Shown here in pieces: positions 10,036-19,977 of a DNA stretch of 64,000 nucleotides; position 1 is the first letter of the stretch; every line of letters begins with the position of its first letter. Origin of the DNA: Limnomonas spitsbergensis (Eukaryota > Chlorophyta > Chlorophyceae > Chlamydomonadales); contig JAYJMM010000020.1 of NCBI GenBank assembly GCA_037349105.1, forward strand, positions 366,001-430,000. Reading direction: 5' to 3'. A program made the translations under genes and the position numbers. The notes beneath the pieces were generated by a model, which did no database searches, was not told the origin of the DNA, and saw only the letters and a program-made list of their open reading frames with translations.

Positions 10036-10289
10036 TTGTTTATTTCTGAAAGGCAGGGGTGAGTGGGAGAGTGGATAGGGCAGAGTGATATTAAGGGTGC
10101 GTGCACTGCACATTTCTACCCGGCAGGTAAATATTTACGGGGAAGTTTCAATGGGCTTACTCCCTCAAATCACACGTACCGTAACCTGATCCACACACCT
10201 TTATTACCTCACTTGACTGCTTTGGTCAAATACAGAAATATCAACGAAGTATGCCCAGTTGCACCGAAAAAATAAGGAAGATAAAGAAT

Positions 10290-10390
10290 GCTACGCCCTG
10301 CATGGCTGTGGGAGCCAGGTGTGCCTTGGAGTTAGGGAAACAGCGCAGCATGGGCCGAGGCCACATCCGCGCCGTTACCATCGCCCACAT
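10290..10390 (+). repeat. Dispersed repeat family A, copy 4
   Basis: Begins GCTACGCCCTG after an A-rich run, continues AGGGAAACAGCGCAGCATGG and ends CACATCCGCGCCGTTACC, with a short internal insertion relative to other copies. Confidence 0.7.
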
Positions 10391-10813
10391 TTACTGATAT
10401 CCTCCAGTCCTGCTCCCTAAGCATCGCGGGATCTTGCTTCCATGTTTAAAACCAGAGCTGGTCATTTGGATACCTTGACTAACCGCCTGAAATCTGGACA
10501 TGGAGTACAATCGGCTTGCGCGTAGCACCACCTGGATCCGGTACCATTGGTACATTCTGTTATTTTAGTGTGCATGCTGCATCATCCCGGCAGGCCGACT
10601 TCAAGGGCACGGTCATGCGGCCACCTTCTTCGCCAATTGGGGCCAAACTACTATTAGCCTATCTATGGCCTGCGGCCCAACCGACAGGGGGTGGGTCGAT
10701 CCAAGTAAATCCCTCCTTTGGCTGCACACGAGGATTTATCAGAATTCCTGTAGCTGAGGTGCACTGAAAAATACACTTCCGAGAGGAAGCTTGCAGTTAG
10801 GAGCTGGATAGAA

Positions 10814-10905
10814 AGAAAGAAAGCCACGCCCCTTGAGGGGTGTGAGAGTGAAGGACAGCGCAGCCTGGGCCGAAGACACATCCGCGCCGTAACCGCTGCT
10901 GTCAG
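10814..10905 (+). repeat. Dispersed repeat family A, copy 5
   Basis: GAAAGAAAGCCACGCCCC, then GTGAGAGTGAAGGACAGCG, CAGCCTGGGCCGAAGACACA, ending CCGCGCCGTAACC. The phrase GGAGCTGGATAGA occurs on both sides (10800-10812 and 10907-10919), a possible flanking duplication. Confidence 0.75.
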
Positions 10906-11380
10906 GAGCTGGATAGAGGTAATGCTTGCTTGGAGGGCTGTTTTATCCTCCAATCATGAATCCATATATAAATCAAAATTGGAACGGATTGGATCAGGGA
11001 CCTTCATTGGATCTGGGATGTTCAGCCAAACGCATTTCAGGCATAAATCAGCACTCTCTCAATTCACATAGTAACTATGGGCAGCAGGATAGCGCTATGC
11101 ACTCGAGTAACTCTAGACCCACTGAGCAGTTGTTTCGCCCACCTAATTCTGGCAGCCTGTTCTCACTGAGAACGGGCACCCTCACACCAACGGGCACCAT
11201 CCCAACAAGTATCACGACTGTTAGCCTGAGTTCAAATTGGGGGATTATGTCATACTAGCACAGCCATCTCACCCGTTGCAGCAGCATATTGAAGGCCGAG
11301 GAGGATCACCCCTACCGCCAGCACAAGCGGTAGGTGTGCCATGATGCGCCTCAAAGTATTGGAAAGTGTTGAAGAAATAA

Positions 11381-11452
11381 AGGCCCAGGCTCACTGTGCA
11401 CGCTGTTTCCTCAACTCTCACGCCTCCCACGGGGCGTAGCTTCCTTTATTAC
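11381..11452 (-). repeat. Dispersed repeat family A, copy 6
   Basis: GGCCCAGGCTCACTGTGCAC, GCTGTTTCCTCAACTCTCAC, GCCTCCCACGGGGCGTAGC, then a T-rich end. Confidence 0.75.
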
Positions 11453-11865
11453 TTTTAAAGATACAGAAGTGGTGCTGCACCTGAGAAATAACATCCCATA
11501 AGCAAGCCAGGAAGCGGGTGTGTGAGTACTAGGAAGATTGTCTTGTTGGGTGGCCAGGCGGATCTATCTGCAGACTGGAGTGGCTAGAGTGGCTGGTAAA
11601 AAGCAAGAGGGATACATCAGCACCCAACGCATGCTCATAAATGTGTGTGAGGAACAAGCTCCGAAAGGTGAGATGGCTGCTCTTAGATGACCAGTTTAAA
11701 AGTTCCATATGTGGTTGGAAAATTGCCCTTTGTCTGTGAAAGCTCCCGGTACTCCCGGCTTGAAATCAAGATGGGTGAACATGCGGCGGGGTTTGTTGGC
11801 TGGCATCTGGGGGGTGGTAATACATGAGATCCCGGCTCGTAAATGCGTGTGCAGTGAGGGACAGG

Positions 11866-12050
11866 CCCATATATAGGTGCTGGTAGATCATCATGACCTG
11901 TGCAGTGAGCTACATGCCCATAGGTGCTGGTAGATCATTATGACCTGTGCAGTGAGGGACAAGCCCATGGGTGCTGGTCGGTAGATCATCATGACCTGTG
12001 CAGTGAGGGACAGGCCCATAGGTGCTGGTAGATCATCACAACCTGTGTGC
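11866..12050 (+). repeat. Four-copy tandem repeat, about 50-60 bp
   Basis: Each unit carries GACCTGTGCAGTGAGGGACA, GGCCCATAGGTGCTGGTAG and ATCATCATGACC. Intergenic. Confidence 0.8.
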
Positions 12051-12605
12051 CAGTACCATGCGGGGATGACATTGCCCTCTGCCTATGAAACACCTCCTGC
12101 AAGGTTTCTGGTATGGTGCAAGACTAACTAGTAAGTACATACCGGGAGATCAATCAATCGGAAGCTTGGAACTTATACATTCGGTATTGAACCAGGTTTA
12201 TGCCTGGGATTAATAGCCGGCCGCAAGCATGAGATCTCAACTTCGACTGTAATGGCAATATTCGGCCCTACACGAATCTTGCGATCCCGGCTCACCTAGC
12301 GACTGACTTTCCGGCACTAAACCGGACGACGCGACTGACGACGCCGCGCGCGATGCCAGGAGTTGCGGGAGACGATTGATCGTCGTCTTGGACGGAGCGA
12401 CCGATAAATTCGCGAGATTGATTTATTCAATGGATTCAGGTATTGCTTGATTGCTCGACCTCGTTTACAACGCTCTTCATGAATAACGCAAATCAATCAC
12501 GCACGTGATTGCTTTGAGTGTGCTCTGTCAAACAGGCATCATCAACATGGTTGGTTGCTACCAGGCAGCCGGTCAAGCTCCTGCTGCCAATGCATGCACT
12601 GGACC

Positions 12606-12670
12606 CAGAGGTCAATGACGTTACACCTCTTGGCCCTGACCTCAAAAGGCTCGGCCGCGTGGGCGCCTAG
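12606..12670 (+). repeat. Dispersed repeat family B, copy 1
   Basis: GAGGTCAATGACGTTACACC, then TCGGCCGCGTGGGCGCC, followed by a purine-rich A tail. Family B recurs at seven places here. Confidence 0.75.
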
Positions 12671-12718
12671 ATAGCAGGAGCAGAAAAACAAAATAAAAGG
12701 GGTAAAAAAATGGCAGAA

Positions 12719-12830
12719 GTCAATAACGTTACACCTCTGGGCCCGCTCAAAGCTCGGCCGCGTGGGCGCCCAACTGTTTAGGGAGGGAGTAAAGAAGGAA
12801 CTAAAAGGAAGAGAGGGGGAAAGGAACAAA
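12719..12830 (+). repeat. Dispersed repeat family B, copy 2 with purine-rich tail
   Basis: GTCAATAACGTTACACCTCT, GGGCCCGCTCAAAGCTCGG, CCGCGTGGGCGCCCAACTG, then GGAGTAAAGAAGGAACTAAA and more purines. The tail suggests a retroposed short element. The same joined structure is seen at 16833. Confidence 0.75.
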
Positions 12831-12901
12831 AGGAGACGCCGGGAAGGCAACGAAGACCAAGTCCAACACCTGAGTTCCACTAGAGACTAACCTTCAACAA
12901 A

Positions 12902-12936
12902 GCCTGGCTTTGGGCAGAGGTGTAACGTCATTGATA
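12902..12936 (-). repeat. Dispersed repeat family B, copy 3 (fragment)
   Basis: GGGCAGAGGTGTAACGTCAT is the reverse complement of the family B start. It faces copy 1 across about 300 bases, so the block 12606-12936 may be one composite insertion. Confidence 0.6.
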
Positions 12937-14400
12937 TGCACTGGACAATGCCGGTGCTAGAAACTTCTTCTAGTTGGAGGGCAATCGTGCAAACAAGGTG
13001 AAGAATTGAATACTGCCCCACTGGACCTGTTAAAACCGGTGAAAAACAAATCAGAACCGCAAGCCGCCGTAATCAATTATGATGGCTCCATGCACGAGAG
13101 AGCCATGTCTGAGGGCTCCATGCACGAGAGAGCCATGTTTGAGGGCTCCATGCACGAGAGAGCCATGTCTGAGGGTTCCAAGCATATGGGATGCATGCTA
13201 GCCAGACATGTAGCTCATATAAGTAGTAAGGCACCTAGCGCTCTAGCAGCAGACTCATCAGTTCACATCACCCATTGCGTCCTCCATGGTTCTGACTGAG
13301 CGCGAGCTACATATCAGCCTCGACTAGCGCCATGAATGGGCTGTCTGCGCGTGCTGCCAGGAGGCGCAACTATTGCAATGTAGAAGCAAAGCACATGCCG
13401 CCACCAAGCGCATGGTAACGGCTGGATCTCTAGCTCCCTCATGAATTCCCAACAACAAGGCGTGTACACGCAGGCAAACCTATGGCTGTCGCTTGGAGTG
13501 GTTTGCACTATCGACACCACTGGACCACCACCGTGGCGGTCCAGCACTGCATGACCCCCTGTGGCGGTTGGTGTAGTAGCCAAAATGGGGTTGATTGACC
13601 GCGGAATCAGCGTTGCCGCCGGCTTGTGGCCTATCAATCATCAATCAACTGTCAAGAGTGTTAACTGTCAACCGCCGTCCTTTCATCTTCAGACCAACTT
13701 CTAACTACCGCGTCTCTCCATTAAAAAACCTGTTGTCCAGCTTGTAAGCAGACTTATAAATACTACTGTTGCCGGAACTTAGCGACGTGTCATATACATC
13801 CAGACATCGCACGACCACGCACGCACGCAGACACGCCGGAGGTGAGAGAGATCGACATCGTTCCGAACAACCTCGCCCATCACATAAAACATCAAGCGCG
13901 TGCACCCAATTCCCATGCCAATTTTGGAATCATACAAACATCTCGGTTCGCTTGTCGGCACCCAATTCCCATTTCACGCATCCGCATCTGATTTTACTTT
14001 ACAAGAACCGCATACGGTATGGTAGGGTTGGCTGATTAAGATTGGAACAATCGATGGCAATTGCGCCTGCCTGCATTCACGTTTGTTTCTAGATAATCTT
14101 CAGTCTGATCACCCACATTGTTTTACTGGTACTGTCTAGCCAGTGGGTACCGTACGTACTTACTGAATTGCAACTGCAGTTGCGGGTCCTAATGGCTGCC
14201 CACGCTCTGACCCCCTTCAAAACATGCCCATGCAGTGCGTGCGGACACATGCACCCATACACACCTCTCCGCGTCGGACCTGTGCGTGGCCTGGTGCTCA
14301 TAAAAACACTAGCCCATAATGTATACTGATTTTGATAAACCCCATCTTCAACGCAGGCCCAATTGCAAGTTATCCACGATGAAGCTTTCCATGAAGGTGG
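12937..14400. other. Unassigned stretch
   Basis: No supported gene. Contains a three-copy 33-bp repeat at 13085-13175 (CCATGCACGAGAGAGCCATG), otherwise unique-looking sequence with no splice-bounded coding block that I trust. Confidence 0.45.
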
Positions 14401-14408
14401 GTGTCTTC

Positions 14409-15223
14409 TAGGGCTGGTATATACCGTTTATTCGACTAAAATATACACGTATAAGCGCATATACCGTATATGTATACGTATATGGGAACCTGGAAATCTT
14501 AAAAAGCCTTGAAACCTAGGGCATTTCATGCCTTGACCTCCACCTAAAACTTGATCAATTAAAAAATTAAGTTTGCACATGTCTGCCTCAAATTCAGCTC
14601 AAATACAACGACAGATCAAGTATCGGGTTCGCGGCCTTAGGGCACAGACAGATGCCAGGCATGCGAAGTCTGATCAGGGTCAGCTCGTCAAGCCCTCTAC
14701 TTTTGCTAGCGAACCTGTAGGCTAATGGCAGGCGGGAAGCTAGCTGTCAGCAGCTAAGCATCATAGGACAAGGCCAGCTCCTCATTCTGCCTGAGGGGTT
14801 GCTATCCTCATTTGGTGCCTGACACGTTTTCAGCTTGTCCCACCACGGAGTTTTGCCCTTCTGTTTCATATTGATGAGTTTGACGTAGGCATCGTTGGGG
14901 CGTGAGGTCTTTGCAGGTCAGTATAGTCTGTTGATACGCGGGGTAAACTCGTTCCCATCACCATCGTACGCAGTCCAGTCGTTCATTGAAAGCAAATGAA
15001 AAGTGAATAACCGAGAACGCTGATGCGGCGTGGATTAACGAGCAATTACGCAGAGCAGAGCAGTAGAGCAGAGCGCGCGCTTTTAAAATTTGACTTTATA
15101 CGCCTGCCATATATACGCATTTCAAACACATACGCGTATATGGGGGGTACAATATACACGTATATACGGCGTATATACACATGTACGTATATTTCCATAT
15201 ACGCCATCAGCCAGCCAGCCCTA
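14409..15223. mobile_element. Non-autonomous hAT-like DNA transposon (MITE-like), 815 bp
   Basis: Perfect 9-bp terminal inverted repeats TAGGGCTGG (14409-14417) and CCAGCCCTA (15215-15223), flanked by an exact 8-bp direct repeat GTGTCTTC (14401-14408 and 15224-15231). An 8-bp target duplication and TAGGG-type ends are diagnostic of the hAT superfamily (established knowledge). Both ends carry dense TATACG/CGTATA subterminal repeats, as hAT transposases bind clustered subterminal motifs. No transposase frame is inside, so it would need a partner in trans. Confidence 0.8.
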
Positions 15224-15239
15224 GTGTCTTCCTACCAGT

Positions 15240-15640
15240 TCCCTATTTGTAGGAATTCAGGATTTGAAGATAATAAGGATGAATTATAAGGAATATACAT
15301 AATAAGGAATTTACAAGGAAATCTGAAATGCGTTACGGCACAAAAAAATCCAGAATGCAGGAATGCAGGACCCAAGAATTTGGAGAACTAGGGACTGGAT
15401 CCAAGACTCGCGCCAAGCCAGAATCAGAGGGTCCTGACATCCAAGGATTCAAGAATATGGGGATCCAGGAATCCAGGGATCTAGGCATCCAAGAATCCAG
15501 GGTTTTCAGAATTTGGGAATCTAGGAATGGATCTATGGATCAAGAAATCCAGGAACCCAAGGATCCAGAGTCCAACAATCTGAAAATGTCCGGAATAATC
15601 CTGAAGATTAGTCTAAAACAATCTAGTTGTAATAGGGATT
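15240..15640 (+). repeat. Low-complexity AATCCAG-rich stretch
   Basis: Many irregular copies of AATCCAGG/GGATCCAGG with 8-12 base spacing. It gives a 107-residue open frame that reads IQESR-type repeats; I take this as a repeat artefact. Confidence 0.6.
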
Positions 15641-15989
15641 CAATTATGTGACAATCAAATAAGCCAGCAATAAGCCGAGTCCCCCAATGCTTGTGTTGCA
15701 CTGCAGATGATAATGATGGCAGCGCTCGTGCTTACCCTGGCAGAGTGCATGATGCTGGCTGTTTCCGCATCAGGTATGGCACCTCTGCATGCATGCTGCT
15801 AGCACTTACCATATCAGGTTTGATGGCTTTGCATGCTGCTAACAGTTCTTGCATCATTTATGATATCTTCGCATTGAAATTGTGCTCTTAGCTATTTCTA
15901 TGTCAGGTATCTAATAATTTGCAGTTTTCTGTCTTTCCTTCCTGCCGTGTTGCACTCTTTCGGAGCATGCAGTGAAAATTGCAAGTCAC

Positions 15990-16142
15990 CTCCTGAAGTC
16001 GCATATTGATTGACATAGGCCTCAATGATGGTCTGGACGGCGTTCGCAAGCTGCTCCAAGTTGTCGAGGGTGCTGGCAACCGCTGCGGCGCTGGCTTCGA
16101 ATCCCATTGTGGAGGTGGACGCTGCTGCTCCCAGTTCTCTTT
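15990..16142 (-). CDS. Possible single internal exon of an unknown gene
   Basis: On the minus strand, CCCCCGCAG precedes and CAGGAG|GTGACT follows a 51-codon open block reading ELGAAASTSTMGFEASAAAV, then STLDNLEQLANAVQTIIEAY. Composition looks like a helical, Ala-rich coding segment rather than repeat noise. No partner exon was found nearby, so it may be an exon of a decayed gene or chance. Confidence 0.3.
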
Positions 16143-16254
16143 CTGCGGGGGCACTGATGAGTTTTGTGGCGCAGGCTGTCAGCAAGGATATGGTGCATGC
16201 AGCTGAGCAGCATTGTTGACTCTCCATGCAATCGACCAGCATGCATGTACATGC

Positions 16255-16320
16255 AAGTACCTAGCATGCTTCCTGCATGCTGCATGCTGCATGCTTTCTG
16301 CATGTTGCATGCTCGTTTGC
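16255..16320 (+). repeat. GCATGC-rich microsatellite-like patch
   Basis: Repeated TGCATGCTGCATGCT words; palindromic GCATGC occurs several times. Confidence 0.6.
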
Positions 16321-16832
16321 TCTATGCCTTGTGTGTCAGCGAGGGAATTATGTCATGCGAGAAATCAGGGAGGGTGTGAGCCATGAAGTGTGCATTCAGT
16401 GAGGTTCAGCTACATACAAGCAAAGATAAATCAGTTTAGTTTGGCTACTCTCCAGCCTCGCGCCAGCTACACTTCTTAGCAGTTACCATACATATCAACA
16501 TATATATTCCCGAGGTTGTCATGTTGTTCATGTTGGTATTGTTGTTCAAGCTCGGGAGGGAATGCATGGGAACTATGTGTGAGTAGACATCATTGCATGC
16601 ATTCAATGAACCCCCCCCTAAACGCATATTTGTTTCGTTGATGGCGTGTAAGTAGATTCACACCTTCACTCAGTTGGGATTTCGCCCCTCACACTCATTT
16701 CATGTTGATGGAAAGTTTTAGAATTTCCCCTCGAAGTTGGCATTTTAGTTTAGGCCGTGTCTCCGTCATCGGCCATCTTTGCATGACAAGTTTGTAATTG
16801 TCGCCTGAGTAGGACACATGCCTTGATTCCTT

Positions 16833-16925
16833 TGTCAATAACGTTACACCTCTGGGACCGCTCAAAGTTCGGCCGCGTGGGCGCCCAACTGTTCAGAAGA
16901 GAGTAAAGAAGGATACATTTGGTGT
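16833..16925 (+). repeat. Dispersed repeat family B, copy 4
   Basis: GTCAATAACGTTACACCTCT, GCTCAAAGTTCGGCCGCGTG, GGCGCCCAACTGTTC, then AGAGAGTAAAGAAGGA. Near-identical to copy 2 including the tail. Confidence 0.8.
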
Positions 16926-18409
16926 GCATCCTTCCGCCGTTGCTTGATAAAAAATCAAAGACATGTGGAGGTACTGCAAAAACTGCCGATTGGTACACTT
17001 GATGGGTCGCAATCCATCCTCAAATGAGGAATGTTTTGATGTTGATTCGTTTTAAAGATAACTACAGCACCCTCGAGCGAAACCTGCCAGATCATGCTGT
17101 TGTTGTGGTCAATCCCGCTTGACCTATCAGCCCGACTATTCCACCCTGAAAGTGATAGGAGGACCACAATATCTTGATCTCATTTGAAAGTATGATGAAA
17201 AACAAAGTCTATCCAGTCGAAAGATCAAACGAGCGGAAAGAGACATAAAAAACAACCCCCACTTTAAGGCAGTTCAATTCCCCACTGGGCCCATGCCTCT
17301 GGCCAGAGTCAAGCCCATCAGAAATCAATGGCCCGACACACCTGGGCCTTATCTGGCCAGTCAATGATACACCAATGATGGGCCCTGCTCAAAAAGACTC
17401 GGATGCGTGGGCTCCTATCTATTAGGGGCAGGAAAAAAATGAGGTGAAACAATGTGAAGGGACAGCCAGACAAAGGCTGGGAAATAATGGCGAAGGCAGT
17501 TCCAGCATTTGAGACCGTCTATGCCTCAACGATATCTACCACGTCTTGCACAAAAGCCAGGGCTTCCAACCCACGCCCGCCCATGTACAATTCGAACCAG
17601 TATTTATTGGATGTTGTTTCAGCCATACCTCAGCTACTCTGCCACACTTCAGCTACTCTGCAGGAGGAAACATGGGTGGGGTGAGTGAAGGGAGGTTTTA
17701 TAAATCCATTTGTGCGTTGTAGATGATGCGCTCCTCTTATTCCATCTGCCGTCCAGTTCGTGGCACGATAAGCGAGGGCTGGTTCACCAATTGGGGTGTT
17801 GCGATTTCCGTCTTAGTCGAATCTACTACGGTAGTAAAAATCGTCCAACCTGAATGAAGTACGGAGAATGCAATCGCCTGTATGAGAAAAATATACGACG
17901 GATTCCGAGGAACACCAATGCCGAGGAAAAGTGGGGATCGCAACGTTCAAAGAAACGGCTGTTGAGAATGCTGTACAACGACAGCGAGCTCCACACTGTT
18001 CGTTGTTCGTTTTATCACAAAATCGACAGCCGATCGCCTCTAACTGTCGAAAACGACAGCCTGTCGATTCCTGCTGTCGAAAGCGACAGCACGCCGAAAG
18101 TAGCCTAGGGACACAGCGAAAACGACTTCCCCCCTACCGTCGGACCCCTCTACCTGAGACTGGTCTACTCACGGCTTATCTGTGTAAGAATCCTTGAGGT
18201 GCTAGAGTGGAGGGCACAGAGGCATTTTGACGTGCATAATATGTCAAAACATCAGCCGTAATCTCGCATGCCTGTGCCCACCTCGAGGATTAGAGAGGGT
18301 ATTTTTACAGTCCTCTATTAACGATTGCTCCGCTTCCTGAATTTCGGACTGGGGGGGAGTGACTGCTCAGCGCAATGATACTTCAGGGTCACTGGTACCT
18401 CGTGACAAC
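16926..18409. other. Unassigned stretch with a CGACAG-rich patch
   Basis: A decayed family B-like phrase lies at 17357-17424 (GATGGGCCCTGCTCAAAAAG). At 18020-18092 TGTCGA/CGACAG words alternate in both orientations, giving several short inverted repeats. No gene is supported. Confidence 0.45.
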
Positions 18410-19196
18410 TGTCACGACGTATGGGTGCACCGCACGAATGGGTGGCTTGTACATTCTTTTTGGTTTCGGATCTTGAAGGTTTGTGGTACTTAGTGAATGC
18501 CTGGTTCGTTCTAGGCATTCTTCTCTTCTTACTCAAGTATACACCGAAGTTGAATCACCCTATCTTGTTATTCTGTTCTGGGACTAATCTCCACTTGTGA
18601 TATTTTGCCTCTTATCAAGGCCAGAGACTGTGTGACTGCCTGGAGCCTTTGGGACTTAATAAGTTCAGGACTATCAGGACACCTCCACTTATCTTACACT
18701 CTTCAACTGGTCGCACCTCCACCCACCTCAAGCACTATCTTCCGCTTAGCTTCGCTTATAAGTCGTGGCTGTGAGCTCTCAATCCAGCCTTTTCCAGGCA
18801 TCAAGTCGATCTACTTCTCCAGCAGTCGATTCTCATCAACAAGAGCCGAACTATCGACTCAGCACCCACTAGAACTACGGCATGCCTCGTCCCCAAGTTC
18901 GTCAAGGCCGCCTACCAGTCGCCCAACAGTCACCATCAGAGAACAAGACCCCAACAGGATCATGTTACTTCGTACTTATGTCAACCATAAGAGAAGAATC
19001 ATCCAAAGGTTAGTGCAGTAGCCCGAGGATTAGATCGAGGTTAAGCTGTTCGCAAGGCAACTTATCGCTGTTGCACAGCAGGTAATCCCTTGTAAAGGGC
19101 TCCTAGCACTCCAATAATAGTGACTGCTAAGCACAGTGATACTTCAGGGTCACTGGTACCTCGTGACATTACAAGGGCCGGGTGGCACTCTAGTTC

Positions 19197-19395
19197 GTAA
19201 GACTAGGGCAAGGAGAATGACAGTGGTGGCACACAAGTTAGTAAGACTAGGGCAAGGAGAATGACAGTGGTGGCACACTAGTTCGTAAGACTAGGGCAAG
19301 GAGAATGACAGTGGTGGCACACTAGTTCGTAAGACTATGGCAAGGAGAATGACAGTGGTGGCACACTAGTTCGTAAGACTAGGGCAAGGAAAAAG
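19197..19395 (+). repeat. 44-bp tandem repeat, about five copies
   Basis: Unit contains GTAAGACTAGGGCAAGGAGA and ATGACAGTGGTGGCACACTA; starts at 19197, 19241, 19285 and on. It sits just upstream of the TATA box at 19409. Confidence 0.9.
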
Positions 19396-19408
19396 GCAGA
19401 AGGCCCAG

Positions 19409-19417
19409 TATAAATAG
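19409..19417 (+). promoter_or_regulatory. Candidate TATA box
   Basis: TATAAATAG lies 570 bases before the start codon of the next gene and just after the 44-bp array. It could be that gene's promoter or belong to an LTR-like element. Confidence 0.35.
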
Positions 19418-19977
19418 AGAGACACGTGAAGGTTCAACTGCTGGTGGAAGATCAACGTTCAACTTCTATCTACCGAAGGAAAGTCTAGTCAACAAGTTGA
19501 CTACAGAACGACCGGGAAGGGTGAAACCCTTACACGTTTTCACCCCCGGGTGTGGACCCGAAGTGCGAAAAAGGTGGGGGGACGGCTTACGCCAACACCT
19601 GACATGCCGATACCCATCAGCTACAACAGCTAATCTTCCGTACCTTGACACGTTGCCGCATCAGCCATTTATTGCAAGTGCAAGCAAGCCAACAATCGAA
19701 TCGAGTATGCACACGTTATCAAAACAATAACGATCTTGACAGGAAAGATCGCTGCCACTCAGTCTAGCCGCAACATTGGGGGTCCCAGCGCAATTCCTGG
19801 CCTATTTTCTTCCCTTTAATATCCATATCACAATTTATATAAAACAACGCTGCAAACGCCGACGGCCGGAACAAGATCGACTTGTCGACCCCCTCAGCCT
19901 CATTTCATCAGCAGCCAGGCATGCGACCCGCCACGTCCACATCGATTCGGTCGCCCAGATGCTGCTCCTTCCGGACG

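Larger units (their letters stand above)
10036..12540. other. Gene-poor stretch with dispersed repeats
   Basis: I see no supported exon. Three family A copies (10290-10390, 10814-10905, 11381-11452) and one tandem repeat (11866-12050) account for the recognisable parts; the rest is unclassified. Confidence 0.5.
18410..19775 (+). mobile_element. Possible LTR or solo-LTR remnant
   Basis: Starts TGTCACGACGTATGGG and could end GCCGCAACA at 19775, followed by TTGGGGGTCCCAGCG, which looks like a tRNA primer-binding site next to an LTR end. It contains a TATA box (19409) and 44-bp tandem repeats (19197-19395). A 50-base phrase with GATACTTCAGGGTCACTGGT occurs at 18358-18408 and 19121-19170. No target duplication and no gag/pol were found, so this is weak. 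Confidence 0.25.

Noticed and set aside
15328..15651. 107-codon frame reading IQESRDLGIQESR
   Set aside because: Low-complexity AATCCAG repeats explain it.
16081..16115. tRNA-like GGCTTCGAATCCC
   Set aside because: No acceptor stem or D and anticodon arms could be drawn around it.
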